A DNA stretch of 15,226 nt, from the NCBI GenBank assembly GCA_029932545.1, contig JAOZPW010000015.1, positions 10,210-25,435 of the forward strand, in the 5' to 3' direction. A program made the position numbers and the translations under genes. The notes beneath the pieces were generated by a model. The model was not told the origin of the DNA, made no database searches, and saw only the letters and a program-made list of their open reading frames with translations. The stretch comes from Thermoanaerobaculales bacterium (GTDB lineage Bacteria; Acidobacteriota; Thermoanaerobaculia; Thermoanaerobaculales; Sulfomarinibacteraceae). This document shows positions 1-7,497 of the stretch, piece after piece (the first letter of the stretch is position 1; each line of letters starts with the position of its first letter).

Positions 1-2037
1 TCGTCGATGGCCGAAGCGATGGCGGCCACGGTGGAGTTGGCGTCCCTGGGCCCCGCTGCCATCGAGCACCTGGATTCGCCGGTCTTCGACGAGAGCCGGG
101 GCAGGTTGGAGTTCGCTGCGGCGCGCACTCTGCTCGAATTGGACGACAAGCCGTGCGAGAGCCTGTTACTGGTCGAGTTCTTCGAGGATGTCGATGACTG
201 TTTGGCCGAACTGTCGAAGATGCGCATCGGGGATCGCATCATTATTTGTCAAGACGAGGTCGAACAGGAGTTGGTGTGGGATCTGCGCCGCTCGGGCCTG
301 TCCCTGGTGACCTCCTGTGTCGGTGCCGCCAAGCCGGCGCCGGTCATCGAGGATGCCTGCGTCAAGCCGGAGGACCTTCCGGTCTTCGTCGAGGGCATGC
401 AGGCGATCATCGGGGATGACCGTGGTTCTAGTTCCTTCTATGGCCATGCGGCCTCTGGACTGCTCCACATTCGGCCGATTCTTGATCTGCACAAACGGGA
501 GGATATCGGTCGCCTTCGGGAGGTTGCCGAGGCGATGTCCGCCCTGGTTCGTCGTTTTGGGGGATCGATCGCCGGTGAGCATGGGGTTGGCATCGCAAGG
601 ACCGAGTTCCTTCCTGACCACCTGGGGCGCGAGTTGATTGAGCTGAGCACCGAAATCAAGGGTTTTTTTGATCCCTTGTCCGTGATGAATCCCGGCAAGA
701 TCGTCGACACCGGCCGTTGGCGGGTTGATCAGGATTTGCGTCAGGGCGAAGGCTCTGCAATTAACCTCCCCTTCAATTCGATTTCGGCTTTCGTCGAGAA
801 AGACCGCTCCTTCGTGGGCAATCTCGAACAGTGCAATGGCTGCGGGGGCTGCCTGAAGGATGCACCGACGATGTGTCCGACCTATCTGGCGACCGGTGAG
901 GAAGTGCTTTCGACCAGGGGCAGGGCGAATATTCTACGGGCGGCCCTCGAGGGTCGGTTTGATGGAGGAATTGCCGCTCCGGAGCTGGCCGAGGCCCTGG
1001 ACTCCTGTCTCTCCTGCAAGGCCTGTAAGCGCGAGTGCCCCTCGGGGGTCGACCTGGCACTTCTCAAGGCCGAGAGCCTCCAGGCCCGGCATCGATTGCA
1101 GGGGCCCTCACTTGCGGATCGGGTGATTGCCCGGAGTGATTTTCTGGGAAAACTTGGTTCGGCGACGGCTCCGCTGTCGAACGCTTTTGTTGGTTTGATC
1201 CCCGTCAGGCGATTGATGCAGCGGTTTCTGGGACTGGATGCCGACAGGTCCTTGCCTCCGTATGCCCCTCAGCGATTCGACCGCTGGTTCAAGAGGCGAA
1301 CGGATCGCAGTGCGGGCCATCGAGGCCGGGTGATCCTGTGGGATGACACCTGGGTGCGCTACCACGAACCGGAGGTCGGTCAGGCGGCCGTCGAGGTGCT
1401 GGAGGCGGCGGGCTTCGAGGTAATTCTCGCCGAGGGCCGGCGCTGTTGTGGTCGCCCTGCGATCAGTCGTGGATTGTTGGAAGAGGCCCGTGAACTCGGA
1501 CTCCACAACGTTGCCCTCCTGAGATCAATGGAAACAGCGCCAATCATTTTTCTCGAGCCTTCATGTTGGTCGACCTTCGTCGACGAGTACCGGCAGTTCG
1601 AGATTGAGGGCGCCGGCGAGATTGCCCAGCGATGCGTACTCTTCGAGGACTTCGTATTGGCCTTGTTGCACACCGATCCGGAGGCCCTGCCGCTGACGTC
1701 TCTGGATGTTCAGGCCGCAATCCACGGCCACTGCCACGCCAAGGCCCTGGCGGATGAGGGGACGCTGCCCCGCCTCTTTGCTCATGTGCCCAGTCTCGAG
1801 GCCAAACCACTCGAGACCGGATGCTGCGGCATGGCCGGAGCCTTCGGCCTGATGGCGGCCAACCAGGATCTCTCGCGGGCTGTGGCAGAGCCCCTGGTCC
1901 AACAGATTGACGCCCTGTCCGACGATGCTCTGGTCGTCGCCGCCGGCACCAGCTGTCGCCACCAGGTGAGAGATCTCACCGGGCGGGACTGCCTGCATCC
2001 CGCGGAGGTGTTGGCAAGGGCGATGACTGGGAGCTGA
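1..2037 (+). CDS. FAD-linked oxidase / 4Fe-4S / CCG-domain 2-hydroxyacid dehydrogenase (GlcD-GlcF fusion), 5' partial
   Basis: The frame is open from base 1, so the true start and the N-terminal FAD-binding half lie outside the window; 678 codons are visible. Residues to about 235 form the C-terminal domain of FAD-linked oxidases, with the GEHGVGIART signature followed by FFDPLSVMNPGKI. Next come two 4Fe-4S clusters: CNGCGGCLKDAPTMCP near residue 275 and CLSCKACKRECP near 335. Two heterodisulfide-reductase-like CCG motifs follow (CCGRPA near 480, CCGMAGAFG near 607), with an HCH motif between them. This order matches fused D-lactate / D-2-hydroxyglutarate dehydrogenases (E. coli YdiJ type, about 1000 residues). 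They oxidise a D-2-hydroxyacid at FAD and pass electrons through Fe-S to an acceptor. The substrate cannot be told from sequence. No partner gene is visible downstream. Confidence 0.9.
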   Translation, partial: SSMAEAMAATVELASLGPAAIEHLDSPVFDESRGRLEFAAARTLLELDDKPCESLLLVEFFEDVDDCLAELSKMRIGDRIIICQDEVEQELVWDLRRSGLSLVTSCVGAAKPAPVIEDACVKPEDLPVFVEGMQAIIGDDRGSSSFYGHAASGLLHIRPILDLHKREDIGRLREVAEAMSALVRRFGGSIAGEHGVGIARTEFLPDHLGRELIELSTEIKGFFDPLSVMNPGKIVDTGRWRVDQDLRQGEGSAINLPFNSISAFVEKDRSFVGNLEQCNGCGGCLKDAPTMCPTYLATGEEVLSTRGRANILRAALEGRFDGGIAAPELAEALDSCLSCKACKRECPSGVDLALLKAESLQARHRLQGPSLADRVIARSDFLGKLGSATAPLSNAFVGLIPVRRLMQRFLGLDADRSLPPYAPQRFDRWFKRRTDRSAGHRGRVILWDDTWVRYHEPEVGQAAVEVLEAAGFEVILAEGRRCCGRPAISRGLLEEARELGLHNVALLRSMETAPIIFLEPSCWSTFVDEYRQFEIEGAGEIAQRCVLFEDFVLALLHTDPEALPLTSLDVQAAIHGHCHAKALADEGTLPRLFAHVPSLEAKPLETGCCGMAGAFGLMAANQDLSRAVAEPLVQQIDALSDDALVVAAGTSCRHQVRDLTGRDCLHPAEVLARAMTGS

Positions 2038-2115
2038 TGCCGGCACCTGCCCGAAATGCGGATACCGGACGACCCACGTTGCGGGTGGACCCTGTATCGA
2101 ACAACGTTGTCCCTC

Positions 2116-2140
2116 TTGTGGGAGCGTGCTGCTTCGCGAG
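2116..2140 (+). repeat. REP-like element with GTGG head
   Basis: The segment begins TTGTGGGAGCG and ends TTCGCGAG. This resembles the GTGGGAGCG...CGCGA REP sequences of Pseudomonas and Xanthomonadaceae. The palindrome here is imperfect (only GCG/CGC pair cleanly), so the call rests on resemblance and on the other GTAG-headed palindromes in this window. Confidence 0.35.
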
Positions 2141-2213
2141 GGTTTTATGGCCGAGGGCACTCGATGTTCCTGAGAACTCGGAATACAGGGACACAGAGCC
2201 CACCTCTCTGGCC

Positions 2214-2522
2214 TCAGTTCAGGGAGACCGTGTAGTTGTTTGCCGGTGATCCACAAGGAATACCATCGTAAACAGTCAGTGCCACGAAGACAGAATAGGT
2301 GCCGGGCTGAAGAACTGTCGTCACCATTGAAGAAACGCCGGGGGTTGAAGTTGCCGAGGCGATAAAAGACGGTGAGGAGCATCCGCCGTCATCCACAAAA
2401 CCGAAAATCAATTCGGAGAGCCCATTGACGGTAATTGTATAACTACCTTCGACGGGGACGTCGAAATGATACCAGTCGGTATCCCAATGAGTAGGGGACA
2501 GTGTTCTTTTAGATGTCACCAT
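2214..2522 (-). pseudogene. Orphan fragment of a secreted-protein domain (PPC-like beta-sandwich)
   Basis: A 102-residue reading frame contains DTDWYHFDVPVEGSYTITV, then an LQPGTYSVFV segment and a terminal NYTVSLN. This is the pattern of bacterial pre-peptidase C-terminal (PPC) domains, which sit at the C-terminus of exported proteases and surface proteins. There is no signal peptide. The ATG at 2522 lies immediately before the domain sequence, and the frame upstream of it reaches a stop within about 20 codons without adding domain sequence, so the N-terminal part of the parent protein is missing. No convincing ribosome site was seen. The likeliest reading is the 3' remnant of a larger exported-protein gene; a very small real gene is less likely. 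Confidence 0.4.
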
Positions 2523-2620
2523 TCCCGGCCTTCGGGAGCGCCTCCGGTCCTCCCGCTTGGTACATTTCCCTCAAAGGCAGCAGGGTTGGGATCGTGGAGA
2601 TCCGTATCAAATGGAGTGCG

Positions 2621-3316
2621 TTACCCGAGAGTCGTTCCTGCGATATCCGCATTAAGGGTCTCACGAATGTGCCGAACGCTCGCTCCCCTGAGTGTTTCTC
2701 TGGTCTTTTCGAAGGCGAGGCCGCCAAGCTTTGCCAATCGTCCGGCCTTTGCCACGGCGTCGTCGATGATGGTTGAGGCTGCCGTTAGGCGATCGAGGAA
2801 TCCGACCTGAACGGCCGTCTTCGGGTCGAAGACCTCTGCCTGGGCCGTTGCCCGCTCAAGGAAGGGGGTGGCCAGTCGGGTTCGGGCCAGTTCGACACCG
2901 AAGATCGGCAACGGCATGCCGATCGATACTTCGGGCAAGCCGATCTTGAATTCTCCCTCAACGCCGATACGCCAGTCGGCGGACAAGAGCAGTAGAGCCC
3001 CTGCGGCCATCGCATGGCCGGTACAGGCGACGACGACGGGTTTGGGGAAGGTGTAGAGGCGCAGTAGAAAATCTGCGCCCGCTGTCACCAGGCCCTGCAT
3101 TGCCTCCGGACCGCTCTTCATGACCCCGAGGTCGAAGCCTGCGGACAGCATGCCGGGTCTTCCCGCGATGACCACGGCCTTGGCGTGTTCGGTGGCTTGA
3201 TCCAGGCCGGTGTTGAGGGTTTTGATGACCTCGTGGGAGAGGGCGTTGGCCTTGCCGTCGTCGATGGTCAGGACGGCAATTTCGTTCGACAGTTGAAATC
3301 TTACTTTTTCGGTCAT
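2621..3316 (-). CDS. Enoyl-CoA hydratase/isomerase (crotonase) family protein, short form
   Basis: A 231-residue crotonase-fold protein; typical members have about 255 residues. The start at 3316 (MTEKVRF) is chosen because AAGGAGATCACA lies directly upstream; an in-frame ATG 24 bases earlier lacks such a site. SAGFDL (residues 58-63) is the first oxyanion-hole loop and GHAMAAGALL (100-109) the second, where GG(G/A) is more usual. GLPEVSIGMP (126-135) carries the Glu equivalent to rat crotonase E144, and a Glu near residue 154 may correspond to E164. The family hydrates or isomerises acyl-CoA thioesters in the cytoplasm. The substrate is unknown and the gene stands alone, diverging from the membrane protein at 3530, so a beta-oxidation operon is not supported. 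Confidence 0.85.
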   Translation of the reverse strand: MTEKVRFQLSNEIAVLTIDDGKANALSHEVIKTLNTGLDQATEHAKAVVIAGRPGMLSAGFDLGVMKSGPEAMQGLVTAGADFLLRLYTFPKPVVVACTGHAMAAGALLLLSADWRIGVEGEFKIGLPEVSIGMPLPIFGVELARTRLATPFLERATAQAEVFDPKTAVQVGFLDRLTAASTIIDDAVAKAGRLAKLGGLAFEKTRETLRGASVRHIRETLNADIAGTTLG

Positions 3317-3465
3317 TGTGATCTCCTTGGATTTTCTCAAGCAGGGCCGCTCGCAAGTTTACCCTGAGCGAAGTTCTGGTGGAATAACCCAACGAACTCG
3401 GCCGACGGTCTTGAGTTTCCAGTTTTTGTCCACATTTTGTTCCTTTTACGGGATCAAGAGTGCAT

Positions 3466-3494
3466 TCGACAGCGGAAATGCCAAGAACTTTGAT
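3466..3494 (+). promoter_or_regulatory. Possible sigma70-type promoter for the membrane protein at 3530
   Basis: TCGACA (3466-3471), a 17-base spacer and TTTGAT (3489-3494) match the -35 and -10 consensus at 5/6 and 4/6 positions. This would start transcription about 30 bases before the ATG at 3530. It is a weak match found by eye. Confidence 0.3.
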
Positions 3495-3529
3495 GTTGCA
3501 CTTGCGTTTTGGAGGGTGGGAGAGAAAGA

Positions 3530-4483
3530 ATGGAACCGATGACATATTCAATTCGCTACTGGCAGCCCCTGGAACGCGCCTTCGATCGTATGCGGCGCTT
3601 CTTGTTCGAACCCTTTGATCTGGTGACCTGGATGGTGCTGGGCTTTTCCGCCTGGCTGGCCACCCTCGGGAGCGGGAGCGGTGGGGGTGGCAACCTCGCT
3701 GGAGATCCGACCAATATCGGAGATTCTTTCGAGAGGGCGGCTTCGTCACTGTTTGACAATATTTTTCTGGTTGGCCTCGTCGGCATGGCAGGGATCGTAG
3801 TCTTGGCAATAGTTGCCGTGCTGTTGTGGCTGTCGTCACGGGGCAAGTTCATCTTCTTGGACAACGTCGTCCACGAGCGAGCCGAGATTTCCAACCCGTG
3901 GCATCGCTACAAGAATCTGGGCAACTCCCTGTTCCTGTGGAGGGTGGCTTTTGTCGGTGTCGTCATTGCCGTTCTCGCCGCGGCAGCACTGATTCCGGCG
4001 ATTCCGGCCGCACTGATTTCTGGCGGGTCGTTCGACGACCTCAGCATCTTTGCCATGACGTCCTGGGGTCTGGTCTTTGGGTTGGCTGCTGTTGTAGTTG
4101 TTATCATCAGCCTTTTCGTCAGCTTGTTTCTTGACTCTTTTGTCGTGCCGATCATGTATCGGTTTGATCTCTCGGCTACCGAGGCGTGGAAACACCTGGT
4201 GCCCTGGCTCAAGGCGCACCCGGGGTCCTTCGTGCTCTACGGTTTCTTCGTTCTGCTTCTGACAATGGGGTTTGCCATTGTTTCGATGTTGGCGTGTCTC
4301 TTGACCTGCTGCATCGCGGCCCTGCCCTACATCGGGACCGTCGTTCTGCTGCCTCTGTGGGTCACATATAGGCACCTCAGCCTGGAGTGGCTGGCACAAT
4401 TCGACCCGGGTTTCGATATTTTCACTCCGCTGGTGACCACCGAGACCGAAGAGGCGTTCGTTGTGGCTGACAGTGAGGTCTGA
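3530..4483 (+). CDS. Multi-pass membrane protein of unknown function (DUF7544-like)
   Basis: A 317-residue integral membrane protein. The start at 3530 (MEPMTYS) is chosen over an in-frame TTG at 3509 because a GGGAG site lies 7 bases upstream. A cytoplasmic-looking amphipathic lead (residues 5-30, ending in FEPFDLVTW) precedes hydrophobic segments near 31-48, 78-101, 137-163, 173-205, 232-262 and 262-282. A Gly/Ser-rich loop follows the first segment. The motifs RGKFIFLDNVV (104-114) and FLDSFVVPIMYRF (200-212) recur in a family of uncharacterised bacterial and archaeal membrane proteins; assignment to DUF7544 is from memory of that pattern. No catalytic residues are apparent, so no function is given. 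Confidence 0.8.
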   Translation: MEPMTYSIRYWQPLERAFDRMRRFLFEPFDLVTWMVLGFSAWLATLGSGSGGGGNLAGDPTNIGDSFERAASSLFDNIFLVGLVGMAGIVVLAIVAVLLWLSSRGKFIFLDNVVHERAEISNPWHRYKNLGNSLFLWRVAFVGVVIAVLAAAALIPAIPAALISGGSFDDLSIFAMTSWGLVFGLAAVVVVIISLFVSLFLDSFVVPIMYRFDLSATEAWKHLVPWLKAHPGSFVLYGFFVLLLTMGFAIVSMLACLLTCCIAALPYIGTVVLLPLWVTYRHLSLEWLAQFDPGFDIFTPLVTTETEEAFVVADSEV

Positions 4484-4521
4484 GGCCGAGTTTCCTCGGA
4501 AAATATTGAACCCAGCGATGT

Positions 4522-4548
4522 GGTAGGGGCGGCACACTGTGGCCGCCC
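4522..4548 (+). repeat. GTAG-headed palindrome (REP-like)
   Basis: GGTAG is followed by a perfect 7-bp inverted repeat, GGGCGGC (4527-4533) and GCCGCCC (4542-4548), around an 8-base loop. No T-tract follows, so it is a poor intrinsic terminator. A GTAG head followed by a GC-rich palindrome is the layout of REP sequences mobilised by RAYT (Y1 tyrosine) transposases. It lies between the membrane protein and the lipoprotein candidate. Confidence 0.55.
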
Positions 4549-4649
4549 GGTCCGAACTGCTGTGTGCGGGAAAGTCGAAACTGTCGAGGCTCATTAATCG
4601 CACGAACCGGTAGACTGTGACCTGAGATCTGGTTTCCCTGGAGGATTCT

Positions 4650-5075
4650 ATGCGACGACTGCTGATCATGACCGCTCTGCTTGCCTCGATGTCCTGCGCC
4701 TCGTCGGGTTCGATCGGCGAGATGCGAATGTTCATGCAACCCCGGTCGGAGGTGTGGCAGGCCGCGGTCGTGGCGATGCACGACGTCGGCGCCAGGATTC
4801 TCGTAAGCAACCGATCTTCGGGAATGTTGGCCGGAGATGTCACCCGTGGGGAACTCGGGGGCCGTGTGCGGCTCGATGTGACAGTCAGGTCGTCCTCTCA
4901 GACCCAGGATGGGATCCGCAGTGGTAGTGACCTTTCGGTCGGAGTGACCTACGAGGGAGGAATGCCGGACGATCCCTTCCTGCAGGTGGAACTCAAGGAT
5001 CTCAAGGATCAGTATCTCGATGCGGTCGAGCACAATTTAATGATGGTCCGCGGATATGGACGGGGGATTCGTTGA
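4650..5075 (+). CDS. Small exported protein, probable lipoprotein, unknown function
   Basis: A 141-residue protein. The start is fixed by a GGAGG site 5 bases upstream. Residues 1-16 read as a signal peptide: RR, a hydrophobic stretch LLIMTALLAS, then Cys16. The lipobox (SMSC) is imperfect, so lipidation is plausible but not certain. The mature part contains a segment (about residues 30-62) resembling proteins annotated as outer-membrane or periplasmic lipoproteins of the 'DUF3568/NlpC-like' alpha-beta type (PRSEVWQAAVVAMHDVGARI followed by a Gly/Arg-rich strand region). This resemblance is weak and I do not assign a family. It follows the membrane protein by 166 bases that contain a palindrome, so it probably has its own promoter. 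Confidence 0.75.
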   Translation: MRRLLIMTALLASMSCASSGSIGEMRMFMQPRSEVWQAAVVAMHDVGARILVSNRSSGMLAGDVTRGELGGRVRLDVTVRSSSQTQDGIRSGSDLSVGVTYEGGMPDDPFLQVELKDLKDQYLDAVEHNLMMVRGYGRGIR

Positions 5076-5103
5076 CTCGGCGAAGCCCGAGGAAGAGACA
5101 ATT

Positions 5104-5179
5104 GAACCACGAAGACACAAAGGGCACTAAGGTATTTATTTACAGTGTTTTCTTTGTGATCTTCGTGTCTTCGTGGTTC
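5104..5179. repeat. Inverted repeat of the CCACGAAGACAC type (small palindromic element)
   Basis: GAACCACGAAGACAC (5104-5118) is matched perfectly by its reverse complement at 5165-5179, giving 15-bp arms around a 46-base AT-richer centre. The arms continue imperfectly with further AAG/CTT-rich units (ACAAAG on the left, CTTTGTGATCTTC on the right). Similar ACCACGAAG-type repeats are scattered through many environmental bacterial genomes. The element fits the non-coding gap between the lipoprotein candidate and the convergent TPM gene. It could act as a hairpin in RNA from either strand. A reading frame crossing it on the minus strand is not considered a gene. Confidence 0.7.
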
Positions 5180-5244
5180 GTCTGTGTTTCTGTTTCTTGA
5201 GTATACTGCCTGCTCTTTCGACTGGTTTCTACCAAGGTCCTTGG

Positions 5245-6207
5245 CTACCAGCCACCTGAGGCGCCGCCGCCTCCGAAGGAGCCGCCTCCGCCGGAGAACC
5301 CTCCGCCGGAGAATCCGCCGCCGCCCCCTGACGACCCAAACCGTGTCCACCCGGGATAGGTTGTTCTGAAGGAGCGGCCCCAGCCGGAGTGCCAGGTCAT
5401 GGTCCTCAGAATGGGAAAGCCGATGACCCAGCCGACCAACAGGATGAACCCGTACTTGCCCAAGAAGACCAAAGGAAACGTGCCGTAAAACGGCATCAAA
5501 AACAGGTAGAGGAACCAGCTCTGCCCGCCCTTGCCGAAGATGGCCGTGACGGAGAAGGTCCCGATGACGACGAAGAAGATCAGGGCAGTGAAGATCTTGG
5601 CAACGAGGGGCTCGTTTCCGGAGGCCTGACCCGGTTCGGGCAATTCGACAGCCTCGCCACGGATCAGACCGGTCAGAGCGCCGGTGGCTTCGGTGATGCC
5701 GCCGGTGAAATCTCCCTCCCGAAAACGGGGTGTCATCAGCCCATCGATGATGCGTTTGCCGGTGACGTCGGGAATGGCGCCTTCCAACCCATAGCCGACT
5801 TCGATGCGGATTCTGCGTTCCTCTTTGGCCACCAGGACCAGGACGCCGTCATCGACGCCTTCTCGACCCAACTGCCAGGTGGAGGCGACCTCGAGAGCGT
5901 AGTCCTCCAGGACCGCCCCTTCGAGGTTGGGTACAGTCAGTACGACCAGTTGGCTTCCGGTGTCGGCTTCCAGTTGTTCGAGCGCGGTTTCCATCTGTGC
6001 CTGTGAAGCATCGTCGATCATCCCCGCAATATCGTTAACCCGTCCGCCGAGGTAAGGAACCTCCTTGGCGAGGGAAGCGAATGGGACCATTGCGAGCAAC
6101 AGGACAAGCCAGACGTACTTCGGCTGGAACCATGAGGTGCGGGGAGTGTGAACGCTCAATACCAACGATTCAACGTGCAACTTTGAAGTGATGCAACGCT
6201 GGATCAT
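5245..6207 (-). CDS. YgcG-like TPM-domain protein with Gly-rich C-terminus
   Basis: A 320-residue envelope protein. A basic N-region leads to a hydrophobic signal stretch (31-45), with likely cleavage after SLA47. The TPM domain covers about 50-185: YLGGRVNDIAGMID, TGSQLVVLTVPNLEG, WQLGREGVDDGVLVLVAKEERRIRIEVGYGLEGAIPD. Two hydrophobic segments follow (about 203-224 and 231-267). The tail (292-320) is FSGGGFSGGGG-type and ends SGGW, as is common in YgcG proteins. The start at 6207 overlaps the stop of the upstream TPM gene in ATGA, implying translational coupling. TPM domains have been linked to membrane-associated repair and phosphatase-like roles (e.g. in photosystem II repair), but the bacterial YgcG function is not settled. 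It is the last gene of a five-gene minus-strand run. Confidence 0.88.
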   Translation of the reverse strand: MIQRCITSKLHVESLVLSVHTPRTSWFQPKYVWLVLLLAMVPFASLAKEVPYLGGRVNDIAGMIDDASQAQMETALEQLEADTGSQLVVLTVPNLEGAVLEDYALEVASTWQLGREGVDDGVLVLVAKEERRIRIEVGYGLEGAIPDVTGKRIIDGLMTPRFREGDFTGGITEATGALTGLIRGEAVELPEPGQASGNEPLVAKIFTALIFFVVIGTFSVTAIFGKGGQSWFLYLFLMPFYGTFPLVFLGKYGFILLVGWVIGFPILRTMTWHSGWGRSFRTTYPGWTRFGSSGGGGGFSGGGFSGGGGSFGGGGASGGW

Positions 6208-6860
6208 CGGTCTTCCATCCGCAGGCCATCGTCCAGTTCGTCGATGTCGTCAGGTCTGATCTCGACGCCATGTTTTTCGAGCAGAAGTCCGCACTCGCGG
6301 ATTGCTTCGACCAGTGCAGGTCCGGGCTGCCCAATACGGATTCCCTTGATCAGATGATCGACGATGTTCTGCCACTCGTGCTGGTCAACAGCCTGGTTAA
6401 TGGCCTCGTCGCCGATGACGATGACTCGTCTTTCGAACAACGCCAGGAAGATCAGAATTCCGGTCCGTTCTCGTGTGGCGAAGACCTCTTCTTCGAGGAA
6501 GGCCTGCCGTGCCCGGCGTCCGACTCTGAGATCCAGGGTCCGGGGTGAGACCATCGCTCGGCGAAGCCCAGGCCAGAGTCGAGCCAGGAGAAAGCCGATC
6601 GCGGCGCCGGCGGCGGTCGGGGAGGTGATCCACAGCCAGGGCATGCCCAGCCAGAATCCCCCGATGTTGTGAACGACACCGGCAGCGAGGGCTGCCATGA
6701 GCGCCCCAAAGGCCGCCGCCTTCCAGGCGGCTTCGTCATAGTCGTCGCAGGCACCGACGACAACCGGAACAATTTCGCCCGAGGTTCGTTCCTCGGCCTC
6801 TCCAGTAGCTTGCCGGATGGACTCCAAGTCGGGTTTGGAAAAGAAGTTCTTCGGTTGCAT
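6204..6860 (-). CDS. TPM-domain membrane protein (second, shorter)
   Basis: A 218-residue protein starting at MQPKNFF, 4 bases after the lemA-like stop. A longer in-frame start at 7031 would overlap lemA by 167 bases and adds residues with no domain character, so it is rejected. The N-terminal half reads SIRQATGEAEERTSGEIVPVVV, a TPM beginning. It is interrupted by a hydrophobic hairpin (about residues 45-98: AAAFGALMAALAAGVVH, then PTAAGAAIGFLLARLW) before the TPM-like second half (FATRERTGILIFLALFERRVIVIGDEAINQ). The acidic C-terminus (DDIDELDDG) is probably cytoplasmic. The lemA - TPM - TPM order is a known conserved neighbourhood, and the stop/start overlap with the next gene supports co-translation. 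The biochemical role is unknown. Confidence 0.85.
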   Translation of the reverse strand: MQPKNFFSKPDLESIRQATGEAEERTSGEIVPVVVGACDDYDEAAWKAAAFGALMAALAAGVVHNIGGFWLGMPWLWITSPTAAGAAIGFLLARLWPGLRRAMVSPRTLDLRVGRRARQAFLEEEVFATRERTGILIFLALFERRVIVIGDEAINQAVDQHEWQNIVDHLIKGIRIGQPGPALVEAIRECGLLLEKHGVEIRPDDIDELDDGLRMEDR

Positions 6861-6864
6861 GACG

Positions 6865-7461
6865 TTATGAGAAATCGACAGTCGGTGCCTTGTCGGCGCC
6901 TTGGTCACTTTCAAAGTAGGGTTTGGGTTCATCAAAACCGAACCACCCAGCGATGACCGAGGTTGGAAATCTCCGCCGTTTTGTATTGAAGCTCTGTGCC
7001 ACCTCGTTGTAGCGTTTTCGTTCGACTGCAATGCGATTCTCGGCGCCCTCGAGCTGGGCCTGCAGGTCTCGGAAGTTCTCGGTCGACTTGATGTCGGGAT
7101 AGCGTTCTACGACGACGAGCAACCGGGACAACGCCGATGAGAGCCCGCCCTGAGCCTGCTGGAATGACTGCATCTGCTCGGCCGTCGGTGTGCCGCTGAC
7201 GTTGATACTGCCGACCTTCGAACGTGCCTCAATCACCTGATTGAGGGTGTCCTGTTCGAAGTCTGCCGAACCCTTGACGGTGGCAACCAGATTGGGAATC
7301 AGATCGGCTCGCCTCTGGTAGACGTTTTCCACCTGGGCCCAGGCGGAGTCGACGGCCTCATCGAGTCCGACCAGGCCGTTGTAGGCCGAGACGCCGTATG
7401 CAACGACACTGAAGATGAGAACCAGGGCAAGAACAAAACATCCGATGGCTGCAGATTTCAT
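6865..7461 (-). CDS. lemA: LemA family protein
   Basis: A 198-residue protein of normal LemA length. One N-terminal transmembrane segment (about 5-25) is followed by the family hallmark YNGLVGLDEAVDSAWAQVEN, then YQRRADLIPNLVATVKG, a long helical region, and the typical ending GWFGFDEPKPYFESDQGADKAPTVDF. A GAGGAG site sits 5 bases before the ATG. LemA proteins are single-pass with a soluble helical bundle, and they commonly neighbour TPM/YgcG genes, as here. The true biochemical function is unknown. The gene starts 36 bases after the nucleotidyltransferase stop, with no terminator between. Confidence 0.93.
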   Translation of the reverse strand: MKSAAIGCFVLALVLIFSVVAYGVSAYNGLVGLDEAVDSAWAQVENVYQRRADLIPNLVATVKGSADFEQDTLNQVIEARSKVGSINVSGTPTAEQMQSFQQAQGGLSSALSRLLVVVERYPDIKSTENFRDLQAQLEGAENRIAVERKRYNEVAQSFNTKRRRFPTSVIAGWFGFDEPKPYFESDQGADKAPTVDFS

Positions 7462-7497
7462 GGTGTCTCCTCGGGGGTTATCGTAACGGCGTTGTCG

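Larger units (their letters stand above)
2038..2620. other. Gene-poor stretch between convergent genes
   Basis: This 583-bp interval separates the plus-strand dehydrogenase from the minus-strand crotonase. It holds a REP-like palindrome near 2116-2140, a GGGACACAG motif at 2188-2196, a fragment of a secreted-protein domain on the minus strand (2214-2522), and a GTAGGGGACAGTG motif from 2491. The small plus-strand frame at 2037-2249 has no recognisable protein character. No clear terminator with a T-tract was found. The mixture of fragments looks like a site where elements have inserted and decayed. Confidence 0.6.

Noticed and set aside
2037..2249. 70-residue plus-strand frame after the dehydrogenase
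   Set aside because: It has no recognisable protein pattern and runs through the REP-like palindrome; ATG overlap with the stop is chance.
1561..2382. 273-residue minus-strand frame overlapping the dehydrogenase
   Set aside because: It is antisense to a clear Fe-S protein, is Pro/Arg/Gly/Gln-rich, has no domain motif and no ribosome site.
2958..3839. 293-residue minus-strand frame spanning the crotonase start and the divergent region
   Set aside because: Its tail is a frame-shifted reading of the crotonase and its head is antisense to the membrane protein.
5250..5335. CCG/CCT-rich run that could look like a tandem repeat array
   Set aside because: It is the antisense of the Gly-rich YgcG tail, a normal feature of that family.
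5009..5350. 113-residue minus-strand frame through the inverted repeat and the Gly-rich tail of YgcG
   Set aside because: It is Arg-rich low-complexity sequence produced by the complement of Gly codons and the repeat; no conserved signal.
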